The position numbers were made by a program, and so were the translations under genes. The notes under the pieces are model-generated. The model saw only the letters and a list, made by a program, of their open reading frames with translations, did not search any database and was not told where the DNA came from. This document shows positions 49,279 through 58,100 of a stretch of DNA of 64,000 bases, in pieces. Source of the stretch: JABWCQ01 sp964530625 (GTDB lineage: Bacteria > Electryoneota > RPQS01); NCBI GenBank assembly GCA_964530625.1, contig CAZHAK010000001.1:62001-126000 (forward strand), written 5' to 3'. Every line of letters begins with the position of its first letter. Within the stretch, counting starts at the first letter, position 1.

Positions 49279-51213
49279 CTATTTGAGCAGAAGTAGTTTG
49301 TGTGCTGAAGTCAGCTCACCGGCTGTCAAACGCGCGAAATATACGCCGCTGGAAAGATGCGCGGCATCGTAGCGAATGACGTGAGCGCCTGCGGTCATAT
49401 TTTGATCAAGAATCGTTTCGACTTTGCGGCCCAAAACGTCATATAGTTCAAGCGAAACATCCCCCGCGCTCGGCAAATCAAATTGAATTGTCGTCTGTGC
49501 GTTGAAGGGATTGGGATAGGCGGAAAGAATGAAGGATGACGGATGAAGGATGGGATCGTCTTTGACGGGCGTGGGGGACAAGCTGATCCAGACTCCGTTC
49601 TGTGAGAAGACGTCCAAGTTTCCATCGCCGTTGAAATCCGCGAGATAAAGATTCAGGCCGATGCCTGTCGGCAAGATACCCGTGTATTCATCCCAGTGAC
49701 CGTTGCGAAAAAAGAATGTGCGCCAGTAACCCGTATTGATGAAAAGCTCGGCATGTCCGTCGTTGTCAATATCGGCCAGCGTGAATTCGGTCATGTTGGT
49801 TGGTAATCCCTCTGAGAGATAGGGTTTGTGATGCGCGATGACTTGGTTGCCGTCGCGCTCGAGTTCATAGAAATAGAGTCCAGCCGGTGCGCCGGACGCA
49901 ACGCGTGTCACAAGTTCTCCCGCGCCGTCTCCTTCCACGTCTCCGATGCGCGGATTTGTGAAGACGGTGTCTTCGTTGTCGTAGAATCTTTCAAGATTAC
50001 CACTGCCCATGGACCAAGTTTCTGTTGTTCCACCCCACCATAAATCGGCGACTAAGGTACGGAAGATGTAGTCGCGCTGACCGTCGCCGTTGATGTCGGC
50101 TGTGTTTCCTTCATAGACATTACCTAACGAATAGCCGTTGCCGAATCCGGCCCATCCGGAGTCCGACCATTCGATCGCATATCCGGCAGGCACCAGTATC
50201 CATGGACCAATCATGAAGCGCTGGCCGTTGTAGAAACAGTAAACGTGATTGTTGCCGTTGAAGTCGCGGCTGTACACAACAGGTGAATTCGCCTCCCACT
50301 GATTTGCCAGCTCCACTGTCGTGAACGGATCGCCGCTCGAGAGTCTGACGAGAGTCGAAGGCATTGAAAGCTCGTAGCTTTCCACGAAAGATTCCGTGTT
50401 TCCGTCGCCGTCGTAGTCGCCGGGGTAGAGCAAGACGCGGTCCGTGTAGTTCTCGATGGCTCCCTCACCTTCAACAAAGTCAAGGGTATACCCGATCATG
50501 CAATTGCAGTCGATTCCCGGATAGTAAACTCCGATTTCCATGTCTCCGTCGGAATTGATGTCTGCGGCAGTATAGTAAACCATATCGAAATAGGTGAAGT
50601 TATCAAATGTCTCTCGAATTAACCAAGAGTTGTTCTCACGCTCATAATACTCCAATCCGGTGTTTGTCAGGACGAAACCATCGAGGAGCGAGTCGCCGTC
50701 GAAATTGCCGAACATACTTGGAGATGGAAAGCCGGGAAAGGTGAGGGACTCGATGAGGTCGGGGCGTTCGGTGAAATGCGGAGGAGTCGAGTTATCCGGA
50801 TCAAATGCCTTCACATAGGAGGTGAAAGGCTCTGAGAGAAGCTGTGTGTAAGTGATGAGTTCATCTTGAGCGTCCCCATCGAGATTCATGGCCTGCATGA
50901 AAAGTACCGTTACATCGCTTCCATGGAAAGTAGTCCACCACGATTCATCCCAATCCTCAAGGTTTCCATTTTCGCTGGTTTCAAAGAAGGCAGTTTGAGT
51001 CTCACCAACCACCAATATCTCATCCCGACCATTCCCATTGAAATCACCTGATACAATCCGGCCTAAATAGTTTTCATAGAATTCATCCGCCTCAGCCCAA
51101 GGAATCTCATTCGGCGCCTGATGCCAGAACGTGCCCTGATACTGTTCCCACTGCCACGGCTGGGCGCAACACAGAGAGGCATAAACAAGGAGAGAAAATA
51201 CGAGAGTTTTCAT
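49279..51213 (-). CDS. Secreted FG-GAP/VCBS repeat protein with PNPFN sorting domain (first of four tandem genes)
   Basis: 644 residues from ATG 51213; no good ribosome site is visible before it. A signal peptide (to LCCAQ, about 18) is followed by FG-GAP blades with acidic loops: SGDFNGNGRDEILVV, MNLDGDAQDELITY, ADINSDGDMEIGVY, GDYDGDGNTESFVE, ADINGDGQRDYIFR, GDVEGDGAGELVTR, ADIDNDGHAELFIN and ADFNGDGNLDVFSQ. It closes with AYPNPFNAQTTIQFDLPSAGDVSLELY, GRKVETILD and SGVYFARLTAGEL. A Ca-dependent integrin-like propeller on the surface is the natural reading. Upstream lies the serA terminator, so the four-gene run probably has its own promoter near 51220-51300, which I cannot point to with certainty. 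Confidence 0.88.
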   Translation of the reverse strand: MKTLVFSLLVYASLCCAQPWQWEQYQGTFWHQAPNEIPWAEADEFYENYLGRIVSGDFNGNGRDEILVVGETQTAFFETSENGNLEDWDESWWTTFHGSDVTVLFMQAMNLDGDAQDELITYTQLLSEPFTSYVKAFDPDNSTPPHFTERPDLIESLTFPGFPSPSMFGNFDGDSLLDGFVLTNTGLEYYERENNSWLIRETFDNFTYFDMVYYTAADINSDGDMEIGVYYPGIDCNCMIGYTLDFVEGEGAIENYTDRVLLYPGDYDGDGNTESFVESYELSMPSTLVRLSSGDPFTTVELANQWEANSPVVYSRDFNGNNHVYCFYNGQRFMIGPWILVPAGYAIEWSDSGWAGFGNGYSLGNVYEGNTADINGDGQRDYIFRTLVADLWWGGTTETWSMGSGNLERFYDNEDTVFTNPRIGDVEGDGAGELVTRVASGAPAGLYFYELERDGNQVIAHHKPYLSEGLPTNMTEFTLADIDNDGHAELFINTGYWRTFFFRNGHWDEYTGILPTGIGLNLYLADFNGDGNLDVFSQNGVWISLSPTPVKDDPILHPSSFILSAYPNPFNAQTTIQFDLPSAGDVSLELYDVLGRKVETILDQNMTAGAHVIRYDAAHLSSGVYFARLTAGELTSAHKLLLLK

Positions 51214-51241
51214 GGGACTATACCATACTTTTTAATGAAAA

Positions 51242-51281
51242 AAAGCCTCCCGTGCAGGAGAAATCCACAGCGGAAGGCTTT
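51242..51281 (-). terminator. Terminator of the serA transcript
   Basis: On the minus strand AAAGCCT ... AGGCTTT arms with further pairs inside (CCG/CGG, GTG/CAC-like), followed by TTTTTC. Confidence 0.7.
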
Positions 51282-51464
51282 AATAAACATAGAGTTACTC
51301 TTGTCAAAGGGTGGGCGAAGCTGACTCAACACTTCTTGCGGAAGTGCAACAAAGACAAGGAGATATGAAGGCGCATTGGACATCATCGTCCCTTACCTAA
51401 TATAAGGTAGTGAACGGCGAGACCCACTGTTTCAAAATACGCACGAACTATCCCATGCGCAAGT

Positions 51465-52376
51465 CTACTGTTTGAAATGCTCTTTCAAGATTTCGGCGAC
51501 TTCGTCGCCGACCCGGCCCTGGGCTTCGATCGTTGCGGCGGCGATATGCGGCAACGCGATGACACGCGGATGCTCAACCAGCGCGCGATCCGGCTTTGGC
51601 TCGCCGATCCAGACGTCAATGCCCGCGCCATAGACATGACCGGAGTTGAGGGCATCGAGCAGCGCCTTCTCGTCAATCACGCCGCCGCGCGCGGTGTTAA
51701 TCAGAATCACGCCTTCTTTCATCTTCGCGATTTCTGCTGCTCCGATCAGCGCGGGTTCGTCTTTGCCTTTGGGAATGTGCACGGAGATGATGTCGGATTC
51801 AGCGAAGACTTCATCGAGGTCGCGCAGTTGGAATCCTTTGGCCTTGACCTTATCGGGGAATTTGTCATAACCCATGATGACGTGCATACCGAGGCTGGCG
51901 GCTTTCTGCGCGACTTGCGTGCCGATCCGGCCCATGCCGATGATGCCGAGGATTTTGCCTTCGAGCTCGATACCTTTGGAGTAGGATTTTTTGTCCCACT
52001 GGCCGCTCTTCATTGAGGCATTGGCGGCGGGAATGGCGCGCGAGATAGCGAACATCATTCCGATCGTGCATTCGGCAACAGAGATGGAGGATGCGCCCGG
52101 TGTGTTGCAGACGGTAACGCCTTTTGATTCAGCGTAGGCGACGTCAATGTTGTCCACGCCGACTCCGCCGCGCACGATGATTTTCAGTTTCTTCGCGGCG
52201 TCAATCACTTCTTTGGTGACTTTCGTCGCGGAGCGCACGGTAAGCCCATCGACGTCGGCAACTTTGGCGAGGAGTTCCGCGCCGTCGTAATGTTTGGTGT
52301 CAATATCGAAGCCCGACGAGACCAGAGCTTCAGCGGCCAGAGAATCAATTCCGTCGTTGAGTAAAATTTTAGGCAT
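51465..52376 (-). CDS. serA: D-3-phosphoglycerate dehydrogenase, short form
   Basis: ATG 52376 gives 303 residues, the short SerA type without the C-terminal ACT domain. IIVRGGVGVDNIDVAYAESKGVTVCNTPGASSISVAE (67-103) is the substrate-domain signature, GIIGMGRIGTQVA (144-156) the NAD-binding loop, and Arg230 (NTARGGVIDE), Glu259 (VWIGEP) and His277 (ALPHIAAAT) the catalytic set. SerA usually has HIGAST at that last site; HIAAAT is a mild change that keeps the His. It oxidises 3-phosphoglycerate to 3-phosphohydroxypyruvate, the first step to serine. Without the ACT domain there is probably no serine feedback. Downstream steps may be met by the class V aminotransferase at 58719. Confidence 0.92.
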   Translation of the reverse strand: MPKILLNDGIDSLAAEALVSSGFDIDTKHYDGAELLAKVADVDGLTVRSATKVTKEVIDAAKKLKIIVRGGVGVDNIDVAYAESKGVTVCNTPGASSISVAECTIGMMFAISRAIPAANASMKSGQWDKKSYSKGIELEGKILGIIGMGRIGTQVAQKAASLGMHVIMGYDKFPDKVKAKGFQLRDLDEVFAESDIISVHIPKGKDEPALIGAAEIAKMKEGVILINTARGGVIDEKALLDALNSGHVYGAGIDVWIGEPKPDRALVEHPRVIALPHIAAATIEAQGRVGDEVAEILKEHFKQ

Positions 52377-52606
52377 GATAGGGGGTAGATTATGCAAGGA
52401 AAGTTAGAAACCGGAAACCCTGTTGTAAGGTGTTGTTTCCGTGTAAAACGCTAATAATTGGCGGAACGGGAGTAGTTGAAAAAAGGGAAGATAACTTTTG
52501 GGCTTGCACCTTATTTCACAAGATATTGGCCTGCGGATGGGCTGGGTAACATTATTGAACGCATGAACAATTCAGAAGGTTCCCCGCAGGCATAAAATAC
52601 TGTTAT

Positions 52607-53992
52607 TTATTGAATATACAAAACCTTCGTGGAAGTCACAAGCTCGCCGCTTTCGAGTCGAATCAGATAAACACCGCTAGCCGTACTCGGCGACCAGTTT
52701 TGTGTATGCACACCCGCTTGCGCGCGTCCATCAATCAAAGTCGCAACGCGTTGACCCAGCGTATTGAAAACACTAAGCGATACATCGCCTGCTCGCGGCA
52801 ACTCATAGTCAATGCGAACCGTTGAATTGAATGGGTTTGGGTAGGTGGATAGGGAGTACTTTACGGGAAGCTCATGAACATTATTCTCCGCGCCAAGCAA
52901 TACATCCCAAGGTACAATAGTACAGTACACCCTTGTGCCGGTGTGACTAGTGACGATCGCTTCCCCGAGTCTATTCAACATCAGGCGATGTCCGCCACCG
53001 TTGTAGTGAACTCTACCGGCATTATAGAGAACTCCGGTAGTGTCAACCCGGATTAGCTGTTCTGGATAAGTATAATCCAGGAAATAAAAGCCGTTGTTAG
53101 GAGCGCATGAACTATAGCGAGTGTTGGGATAGTAATTCTCCGGTCCATCGAATGTGCCGATTTCGACACAACTTCCGTCTGGAGATACTTCATAGAGTAC
53201 TGATCCCCAAGCCATAAGGCGGCGACCGGAAGCAGTTGTCATGAGGATTAGCCCGTGACACATCCAGTCGCTAATGATAAGAATTTCGTTCTCAATACAG
53301 GTATCACAGTCAACAACATATCTTGCAAAAACATTCCCACCTAAGTTACGATAAACAAGTACATCAACACTATCCTCACTCCAGCAATATGGAAACGCCA
53401 TGCACTCATGATCTCCCGTGAAAAGACCTACGCCTTCGAGATCGGAATACGTTGCGACTCCCGAAACGGGTTCGACTCCCCACCTTCCCCGACTAGATGT
53501 TGTGGCAACATATCCAGCTTCAAACATGGGTTCTATACGCGCTTCTACAAGCGGTCCACCTGAATCAAAAGTGCCTTGTCTCTCGATGCTTCTATGAATC
53601 ATCTCCGTCGTCTGGCTTCCGGACAGATCTCCAATCGTCAGCCAGCCATAATGCAAGAGTGAGTCTACACCGATCACTTCACTTGTCGTGAAGATGCAAA
53701 CCCATCTGCCATCTTCGAGAAGTTGCGCACTCAGTACAGTGGGATTCTGACCTTCCCACGTGCCGATATTGAATATAGGTGAAACGATCTCGGCGTTTGT
53801 CAGAGCATAATAGAACTGTCTGATTTGGTCGTCAAAACATTGTATGATGACAGAAACAGTATCACCACTCGCTTTTGAAACATAAGCGTCTTCAATTTGG
53901 TACTCAGGAACGTCAACTAGAAAGAACAGCGCTTGTGCAAATGCAACCTCCAAGGCTACAAGCAGGATTAAGGGGAAAACAATCCATCTCAT
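52607..53992 (-). CDS. Secreted protein with PNPFN sorting domain
   Basis: 461 residues from ATG 53992, ribosome site AAGGAGAGG. A signal peptide (to AFAQ, about 20) is followed by a beta-rich body: FFLVDVPEYQIEDAYVSKASGDTVSVIIQCFDDQIRQFYYA, LLEDGRWVCIFTTSEVIGVDSLLHYGWLTIGD, CMAFPYCWSEDSVDVLVYRNLGG, YVVDCDTCIENEILIISDWMCHG, YSSCAPNNGFYFLDYTYPEQLIRVDTTG. This is probably a propeller with several cysteines. The end TYPNPFNSTVRIDYELPRAGDVSLSVF, GQRVATLIDG and SGVYLIRLESGEL is the sorting domain. Function unknown. 76 bases separate it from the TonB receptor gene upstream. Confidence 0.8.
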   Translation of the reverse strand: MRWIVFPLILLVALEVAFAQALFFLVDVPEYQIEDAYVSKASGDTVSVIIQCFDDQIRQFYYALTNAEIVSPIFNIGTWEGQNPTVLSAQLLEDGRWVCIFTTSEVIGVDSLLHYGWLTIGDLSGSQTTEMIHRSIERQGTFDSGGPLVEARIEPMFEAGYVATTSSRGRWGVEPVSGVATYSDLEGVGLFTGDHECMAFPYCWSEDSVDVLVYRNLGGNVFARYVVDCDTCIENEILIISDWMCHGLILMTTASGRRLMAWGSVLYEVSPDGSCVEIGTFDGPENYYPNTRYSSCAPNNGFYFLDYTYPEQLIRVDTTGVLYNAGRVHYNGGGHRLMLNRLGEAIVTSHTGTRVYCTIVPWDVLLGAENNVHELPVKYSLSTYPNPFNSTVRIDYELPRAGDVSLSVFNTLGQRVATLIDGRAQAGVHTQNWSPSTASGVYLIRLESGELVTSTKVLYIQ

Positions 53993-54068
53993 GACACCTC
54001 TCCTTATCGGGACCCACCGGTTGGGAAAGTATGAAATATGAAGCCAGAAGTCAGAAGCGAGACATCAA

Positions 54069-56465
54069 TTACAATGCCGCTCTCAGACTGACGATCAGGT
54101 TTCGTCCGGGCGCGCTGACACCTGAGCCGTAAGGCCGGTAATGCAAATCCAATATATTTTCCAGCGCGGCGACGAGTTCAAGATGCTCGACAACCTTGAC
54201 GTCACCACGCAAATTAAGCGTCCACCACGAGGGTACACCGTCGGGAGTAAAAACCGACACTTCGCCGCCCGTCAGTGGAATATCGTGCTCCTGCTTCCAG
54301 CTGTTGTAACGCGCGAAGAGCTCGCCTGTCCATCGTCTGGATTCGTAAATCACACTCGTCTGACCAAAGAGCGGCGGCACGGGACGCAAGGGCAAGTCGC
54401 TCTCCGTGTCGCGCCCCGCGCCGTATGACATAGATGTCGTCGCAGTGACCTGATGGGACAGGCGCGCTTTCAATCGAAACTCAAATCCGGTGGCATAGGC
54501 TTCCCCGACATTCTGCAATGACTTGACCTTGGCCATCGCGCCGTCGTAAAGCACGGAATCCTGTCCATTGAATGTCGCGTCACGCACAAGAATCGCCTCA
54601 CGCAGCAGCGAATAGTAGCCGGTCGCGCCCGCGCTGAAAATTCCGAACGCGCGTTCGACTCCGACTTCACTGTTGTAAGAATACTCCGAACTCAAATCAG
54701 GATTGGGGAAGATCACCACGCCGTTGCCGGTGTCAAAGATCTTGCCGACGTCGTCCACATTCGGCGCGCGAAATCCGCTTGACAAGGCGCCGCGCAATTC
54801 CCACGACGCCAGCGAATAGACCGCGCCCAAGCTGGCCGTCGGCGCGCCGCTGTTGTAGGAAATTTCATCAAACGGAAAATCAAAAAACGTCTTATCGTCG
54901 AATTTCGCTGTCAGCATATTCTGCGTGTACCTAAGTCCCGCCGTCATGATAACGCGGTTGGAAACCGGCACGCGCCAGCCGCCGTAGGCCGCAAGTGACG
55001 CCGTGTTGCTGCCGCCGTCGGGATAGCGCGTGGACTGCGGCGCGGTTTCGCCGGTGACAATGTTGATTTTGCGCGCGCTCGACTGCACGTCATTGAAGAC
55101 CGCCTCAGCGCCGTAAAACAGTTTGCCCGAACCGGCGTCGCGTCCGAGATCCGCATTGACGGACACGATGCTCACGTCTTCCGTGCGGTCATTGCGAAAA
55201 TCGTTATTGCGGGCGCGGTCGTGGCGGCTTTCCTGATAGTCCTGATGCGCAATCGTGAACTCGGCGTCGTTGTACAACTTGCCCTGCGAAGAAGAGTTGA
55301 CGGTGACGCGGTTCATCAGTAGTTCTTGCGGACCATAATACCATTCGGCGTAACGCAGCGCGCCGTTGCGATACTGCTCCAGCCGGTCATAGCGCGGGAT
55401 ATTTGAACTGGTCGTATACATCAGCGCGTACGTCGCGCTCAAATGCGGGTTATGCCAGTAGCGGATTTTCCCCAACAGATTCGACTGTGTGTAGCCCGTG
55501 AATCGCTGAATGGACGAGTTGTCATTTTGCACAATCACATCCTGCCCGTTTTCGCGCACGACATATTCCCGCCGGCGCCCGTAATCCGGATACGCGTCAC
55601 TCAGCACGCGGCCCGAGCGCAAATCTCCGAAGTCGCTGTAAGTGAAATTTCCGAGGAACGCCCACTTCTGCAATCCGTACTCGATTGTTCCTCCGACCGT
55701 TTGCTCTTCGTTGGCCGTGGCATAGCGCGTGAAGGCTTTCGCATTCACCTTCGCGCCGTTCATCAGCGAGGGCAACGGATCACTGGTGTTGAAGACCATC
55801 ACACCGCCCATCGCGTCGCTGCCGTATTGCACGGAGCCGGGTCCGAACAGGACATCGACGGAACCGAGCGCGTTCGCGTCCACTTGAATTGAGTTTTGCA
55901 GATTTCCGGCGCGGTAGATCGCGTTATTCATGCGCACGCCGTCCATCACCAGCAAAACACTGTTCGCTGTAAAGCCGCGAAGCATGGGCGATCCGCCGCC
56001 GTATTGACTGCGCTGCACGAACACTCCGGCGCTTTCAAGGGCTTCGCCCGCTGTGCGCGGCTGTTGGAACTCGATTTGTTTGGCGCTGACTTCAGAAACG
56101 GCCTGCGCGATTTGCGCGCGATTATTGCCGAAGCGATGTCCCCGCACGACGACTTCTTCCGACGTATAGCTGACGCGCTCGAGCGCAATCGTAAAGTTCT
56201 CCAGCTCGATCTGTTTCATATTCAGCGAACGGCGCACGTAATCGGGATGAAAAAAAATGAGCTGCTGCCGGTCGTGAAACTTGCCGTAATCAAAGACCCC
56301 GTCTTTGTCCGTTTGTTCGACGATCAATTGTGCCTGATCATATACCCACACACCTGCCAGCGGCGTGTTGTTGTCGGCCCGGACCACGGTGACGGGCTTT
56401 GTTTGCGCCAAGGCGCTGACGGCAAAAACTAACAACAGAAAATTGATAACAAACAGACGGTACAT
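54069..56465 (-). CDS. TonB-dependent outer-membrane receptor
   Basis: ATG 56465 follows GGGGAG at good distance; the ATG seven codons earlier overlaps the previous stop and is the alternative. 798 residues: signal peptide to LAQ (about 20), a carboxypeptidase-regulatory-like domain (VVRADNNTPLAGVWVYDQAQLIVEQTDKDGVFDYG, 26-60), and a plug with EVVVRGHRFGNNRAQIAQAVSEVSAKQIEFQQPRTAGEALESAGVFVQRSQYGGGSPMLRGF and GPGSVQYGSDAMGGVMVF. A 22-strand barrel then runs to the last strand RNLIVSLRAAL. It resembles haem, siderophore or metal receptors of the BtuB/CirA/HemR kind more than SusC. Substrate unknown. The secreted gene upstream overlaps it, so expression is linked. Confidence 0.93.
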   Translation of the reverse strand: MYRLFVINFLLLVFAVSALAQTKPVTVVRADNNTPLAGVWVYDQAQLIVEQTDKDGVFDYGKFHDRQQLIFFHPDYVRRSLNMKQIELENFTIALERVSYTSEEVVVRGHRFGNNRAQIAQAVSEVSAKQIEFQQPRTAGEALESAGVFVQRSQYGGGSPMLRGFTANSVLLVMDGVRMNNAIYRAGNLQNSIQVDANALGSVDVLFGPGSVQYGSDAMGGVMVFNTSDPLPSLMNGAKVNAKAFTRYATANEEQTVGGTIEYGLQKWAFLGNFTYSDFGDLRSGRVLSDAYPDYGRRREYVVRENGQDVIVQNDNSSIQRFTGYTQSNLLGKIRYWHNPHLSATYALMYTTSSNIPRYDRLEQYRNGALRYAEWYYGPQELLMNRVTVNSSSQGKLYNDAEFTIAHQDYQESRHDRARNNDFRNDRTEDVSIVSVNADLGRDAGSGKLFYGAEAVFNDVQSSARKINIVTGETAPQSTRYPDGGSNTASLAAYGGWRVPVSNRVIMTAGLRYTQNMLTAKFDDKTFFDFPFDEISYNSGAPTASLGAVYSLASWELRGALSSGFRAPNVDDVGKIFDTGNGVVIFPNPDLSSEYSYNSEVGVERAFGIFSAGATGYYSLLREAILVRDATFNGQDSVLYDGAMAKVKSLQNVGEAYATGFEFRLKARLSHQVTATTSMSYGAGRDTESDLPLRPVPPLFGQTSVIYESRRWTGELFARYNSWKQEHDIPLTGGEVSVFTPDGVPSWWTLNLRGDVKVVEHLELVAALENILDLHYRPYGSGVSAPGRNLIVSLRAAL

Positions 56466-56482
56466 GGATGGAACTCCCCAGT

Positions 56483-57994
56483 TCATTTGAGATACAGAAT
56501 TTTGTGTGTGGTTTGTGCGAAAGGTGCGTGAAGTGTAATGAAGTAAACACCGCTGGCCAGATTCTCCGGCGACCAGTGAAGTTTTTTTGACCCGGCGGAC
56601 GCGAACTCGTCAGTAAGCGTCGCCACCCGCCGTCCGTGCAAGTCAAATGCCATCAACGTAACATCTCCCGCAGTTGGCAACTCATATTGAATTGTGACTG
56701 TGCTGTTGAAGGGGTTGGGATACGAAGACAATGACAATTCGCGCGGAATCGTTGGAGCAGAGTGCTCCGGTGTGTCCAAGAAGGTGGTCCACTCTGTCGA
56801 AGCGATCTTGAGTTGGCGCGGGCCTTCAGTCCAATCGGTGTATTCGCTCCACACGGCCACGACCTTCCCGTCATCGGTGATGGTTACGTCCGCATCCACG
56901 ATGAACGGCGGACCGTCGGTTTCGTACAACACACCGGGCGGCTGGACTTCGTTTCCTGCCGTGTCAATGCGCGCGAGCAGCAACGCGCCGGGAGTGGCTT
57001 GCAGCGCGGCGAAACCGAAATCGGTGTGGAACGCAATAGAACTTGTATGGTGCCAGTTGTTTACAGTGGTCAACACTTCGCACTCTCCGTTTATCTGAAC
57101 ACCGAAAAGGTTGGCACCGCTCCAAAGTAACAGATTTCCGCCGCGTGTCTCTGCAAACTCTGTTTGAAATGGATCGCTGAGAGCACATGAGAGTAAATTT
57201 GAAGACGCTGAGTCATCTTCTGTCAACACTGTAACTCCATTTTCAGCGCTGGATTCGGCAGACGTAATCACAGTTATCGAACCATCAGAAAGCCTGACGT
57301 GCTGAGCAGACGTTGGTCCATACAGCGGCGCAGGAAGATTCGGAAAATCGCTCTGTGCGAGCAACGTGTCACCATCCGAGTTTGTAAGGAACTTTCGCAA
57401 AAAGTACCACGGTTCGGACGGTCCTCCAGGCCATATCTCGAAACAAGAATTAACGATTGCTGTTACCGTAAACTGCCCGTTCCCATTTCGTGAAATGTCA
57501 ACTGACGATAAATACTCTTGTCCGCTGCAACCGAGATAAGGCCAATAATCCTGGTGAATATACAATGAGTCGCTTGTCGTATTCGAGCCGCTGAACAAAC
57601 TAGTCCCGACGTTCCCGTCGAACCAGAAGTCATGATACCATGGCCGATTCGGATGAATGTATGTCTCGCCACCCGAAACAGCTACAATCCACCGGCCGGC
57701 AGCATCTGCGTACGCACTTTCTACACGCCACAGCCACGTGATGTTGAGACCGAAGTGGATGGGTGACCCAAGGATCTGTGAATTACCCAATGCGAACGAA
57801 ACCATGTTCACATCTGACAAACCTTGGCTGATGTTCAAGCTCGAGCGAAAGACCCTAATCGTATCGCCGTGATTCACACATTCAATTGCCCGAATGTGAT
57901 AACCGGCCTCTTCACTTGACACTTCATACGGCCCCCAGACCGGCTGAGCCATGCCGCACGAAACAATAGCAAGCAAAAGTAAACACCACATCAT
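56483..57994 (-). CDS. Secreted protein with PNPFN sorting domain, upstream of the TonB receptor
   Basis: 503 residues from ATG 57994 (AGGAGGC upstream). A short signal peptide (to MAQ, about 17) precedes PVWGPYEVSSEEAGYHIRAIECVNHGDTIRVFRSSLN and further blades of a propeller-like protein: WIVAVSGGETYIHPNRPWYHDFWFDGN, GNGQFTVTAIVNSCFEIWPGG, LSDGSITVITSAESSAENGVTVL, FHTDFGFAALQATPGALLLARIDTAGNEV, TDDGKVVAVWSEYTDWTEGPRQLKIAS. The domain SYPNPFNSTVTIQYELPTAGDVTLMAF, GRRVATLTDE, SGVYFITL closes it. The stop overlaps the longer ATG start of the TonB receptor gene, so the two probably form an operon with the Cys-rich anchored protein upstream (107 bases). Confidence 0.82.
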   Translation of the reverse strand: MMWCLLLLAIVSCGMAQPVWGPYEVSSEEAGYHIRAIECVNHGDTIRVFRSSLNISQGLSDVNMVSFALGNSQILGSPIHFGLNITWLWRVESAYADAAGRWIVAVSGGETYIHPNRPWYHDFWFDGNVGTSLFSGSNTTSDSLYIHQDYWPYLGCSGQEYLSSVDISRNGNGQFTVTAIVNSCFEIWPGGPSEPWYFLRKFLTNSDGDTLLAQSDFPNLPAPLYGPTSAQHVRLSDGSITVITSAESSAENGVTVLTEDDSASSNLLSCALSDPFQTEFAETRGGNLLLWSGANLFGVQINGECEVLTTVNNWHHTSSIAFHTDFGFAALQATPGALLLARIDTAGNEVQPPGVLYETDGPPFIVDADVTITDDGKVVAVWSEYTDWTEGPRQLKIASTEWTTFLDTPEHSAPTIPRELSLSSYPNPFNSTVTIQYELPTAGDVTLMAFDLHGRRVATLTDEFASAGSKKLHWSPENLASGVYFITLHAPFAQTTHKILYLK

Positions 57995-58011
57995 AGCCTC
58001 CTATTCATGTT

Positions 58012-58043
58012 TGCCATTGCGGGTCTGGAGACCCACAACGGCG
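58012..58043. repeat. REP-like palindrome, family B copy 3
   Basis: TGCCATTGCGGGTCT, GG, AGACCCACAACGGCG: a 15-pair stem with two mismatches covering the whole element. It matches copies at 31063-31094 and 26701-26734. Confidence 0.75.
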
Positions 58044-58100
58044 AAACATAGGTTAAATGCGGGACCCACCGAAAGAGGAAAACGACATATAGAATAGTAA

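Noticed and set aside
52529..52591. GCCTGCGG ... CCGCAGGC inverted repeat downstream of 52607-53992
   Set aside because: Loop of 47 bases and no T-run make a terminator doubtful; could be chance.
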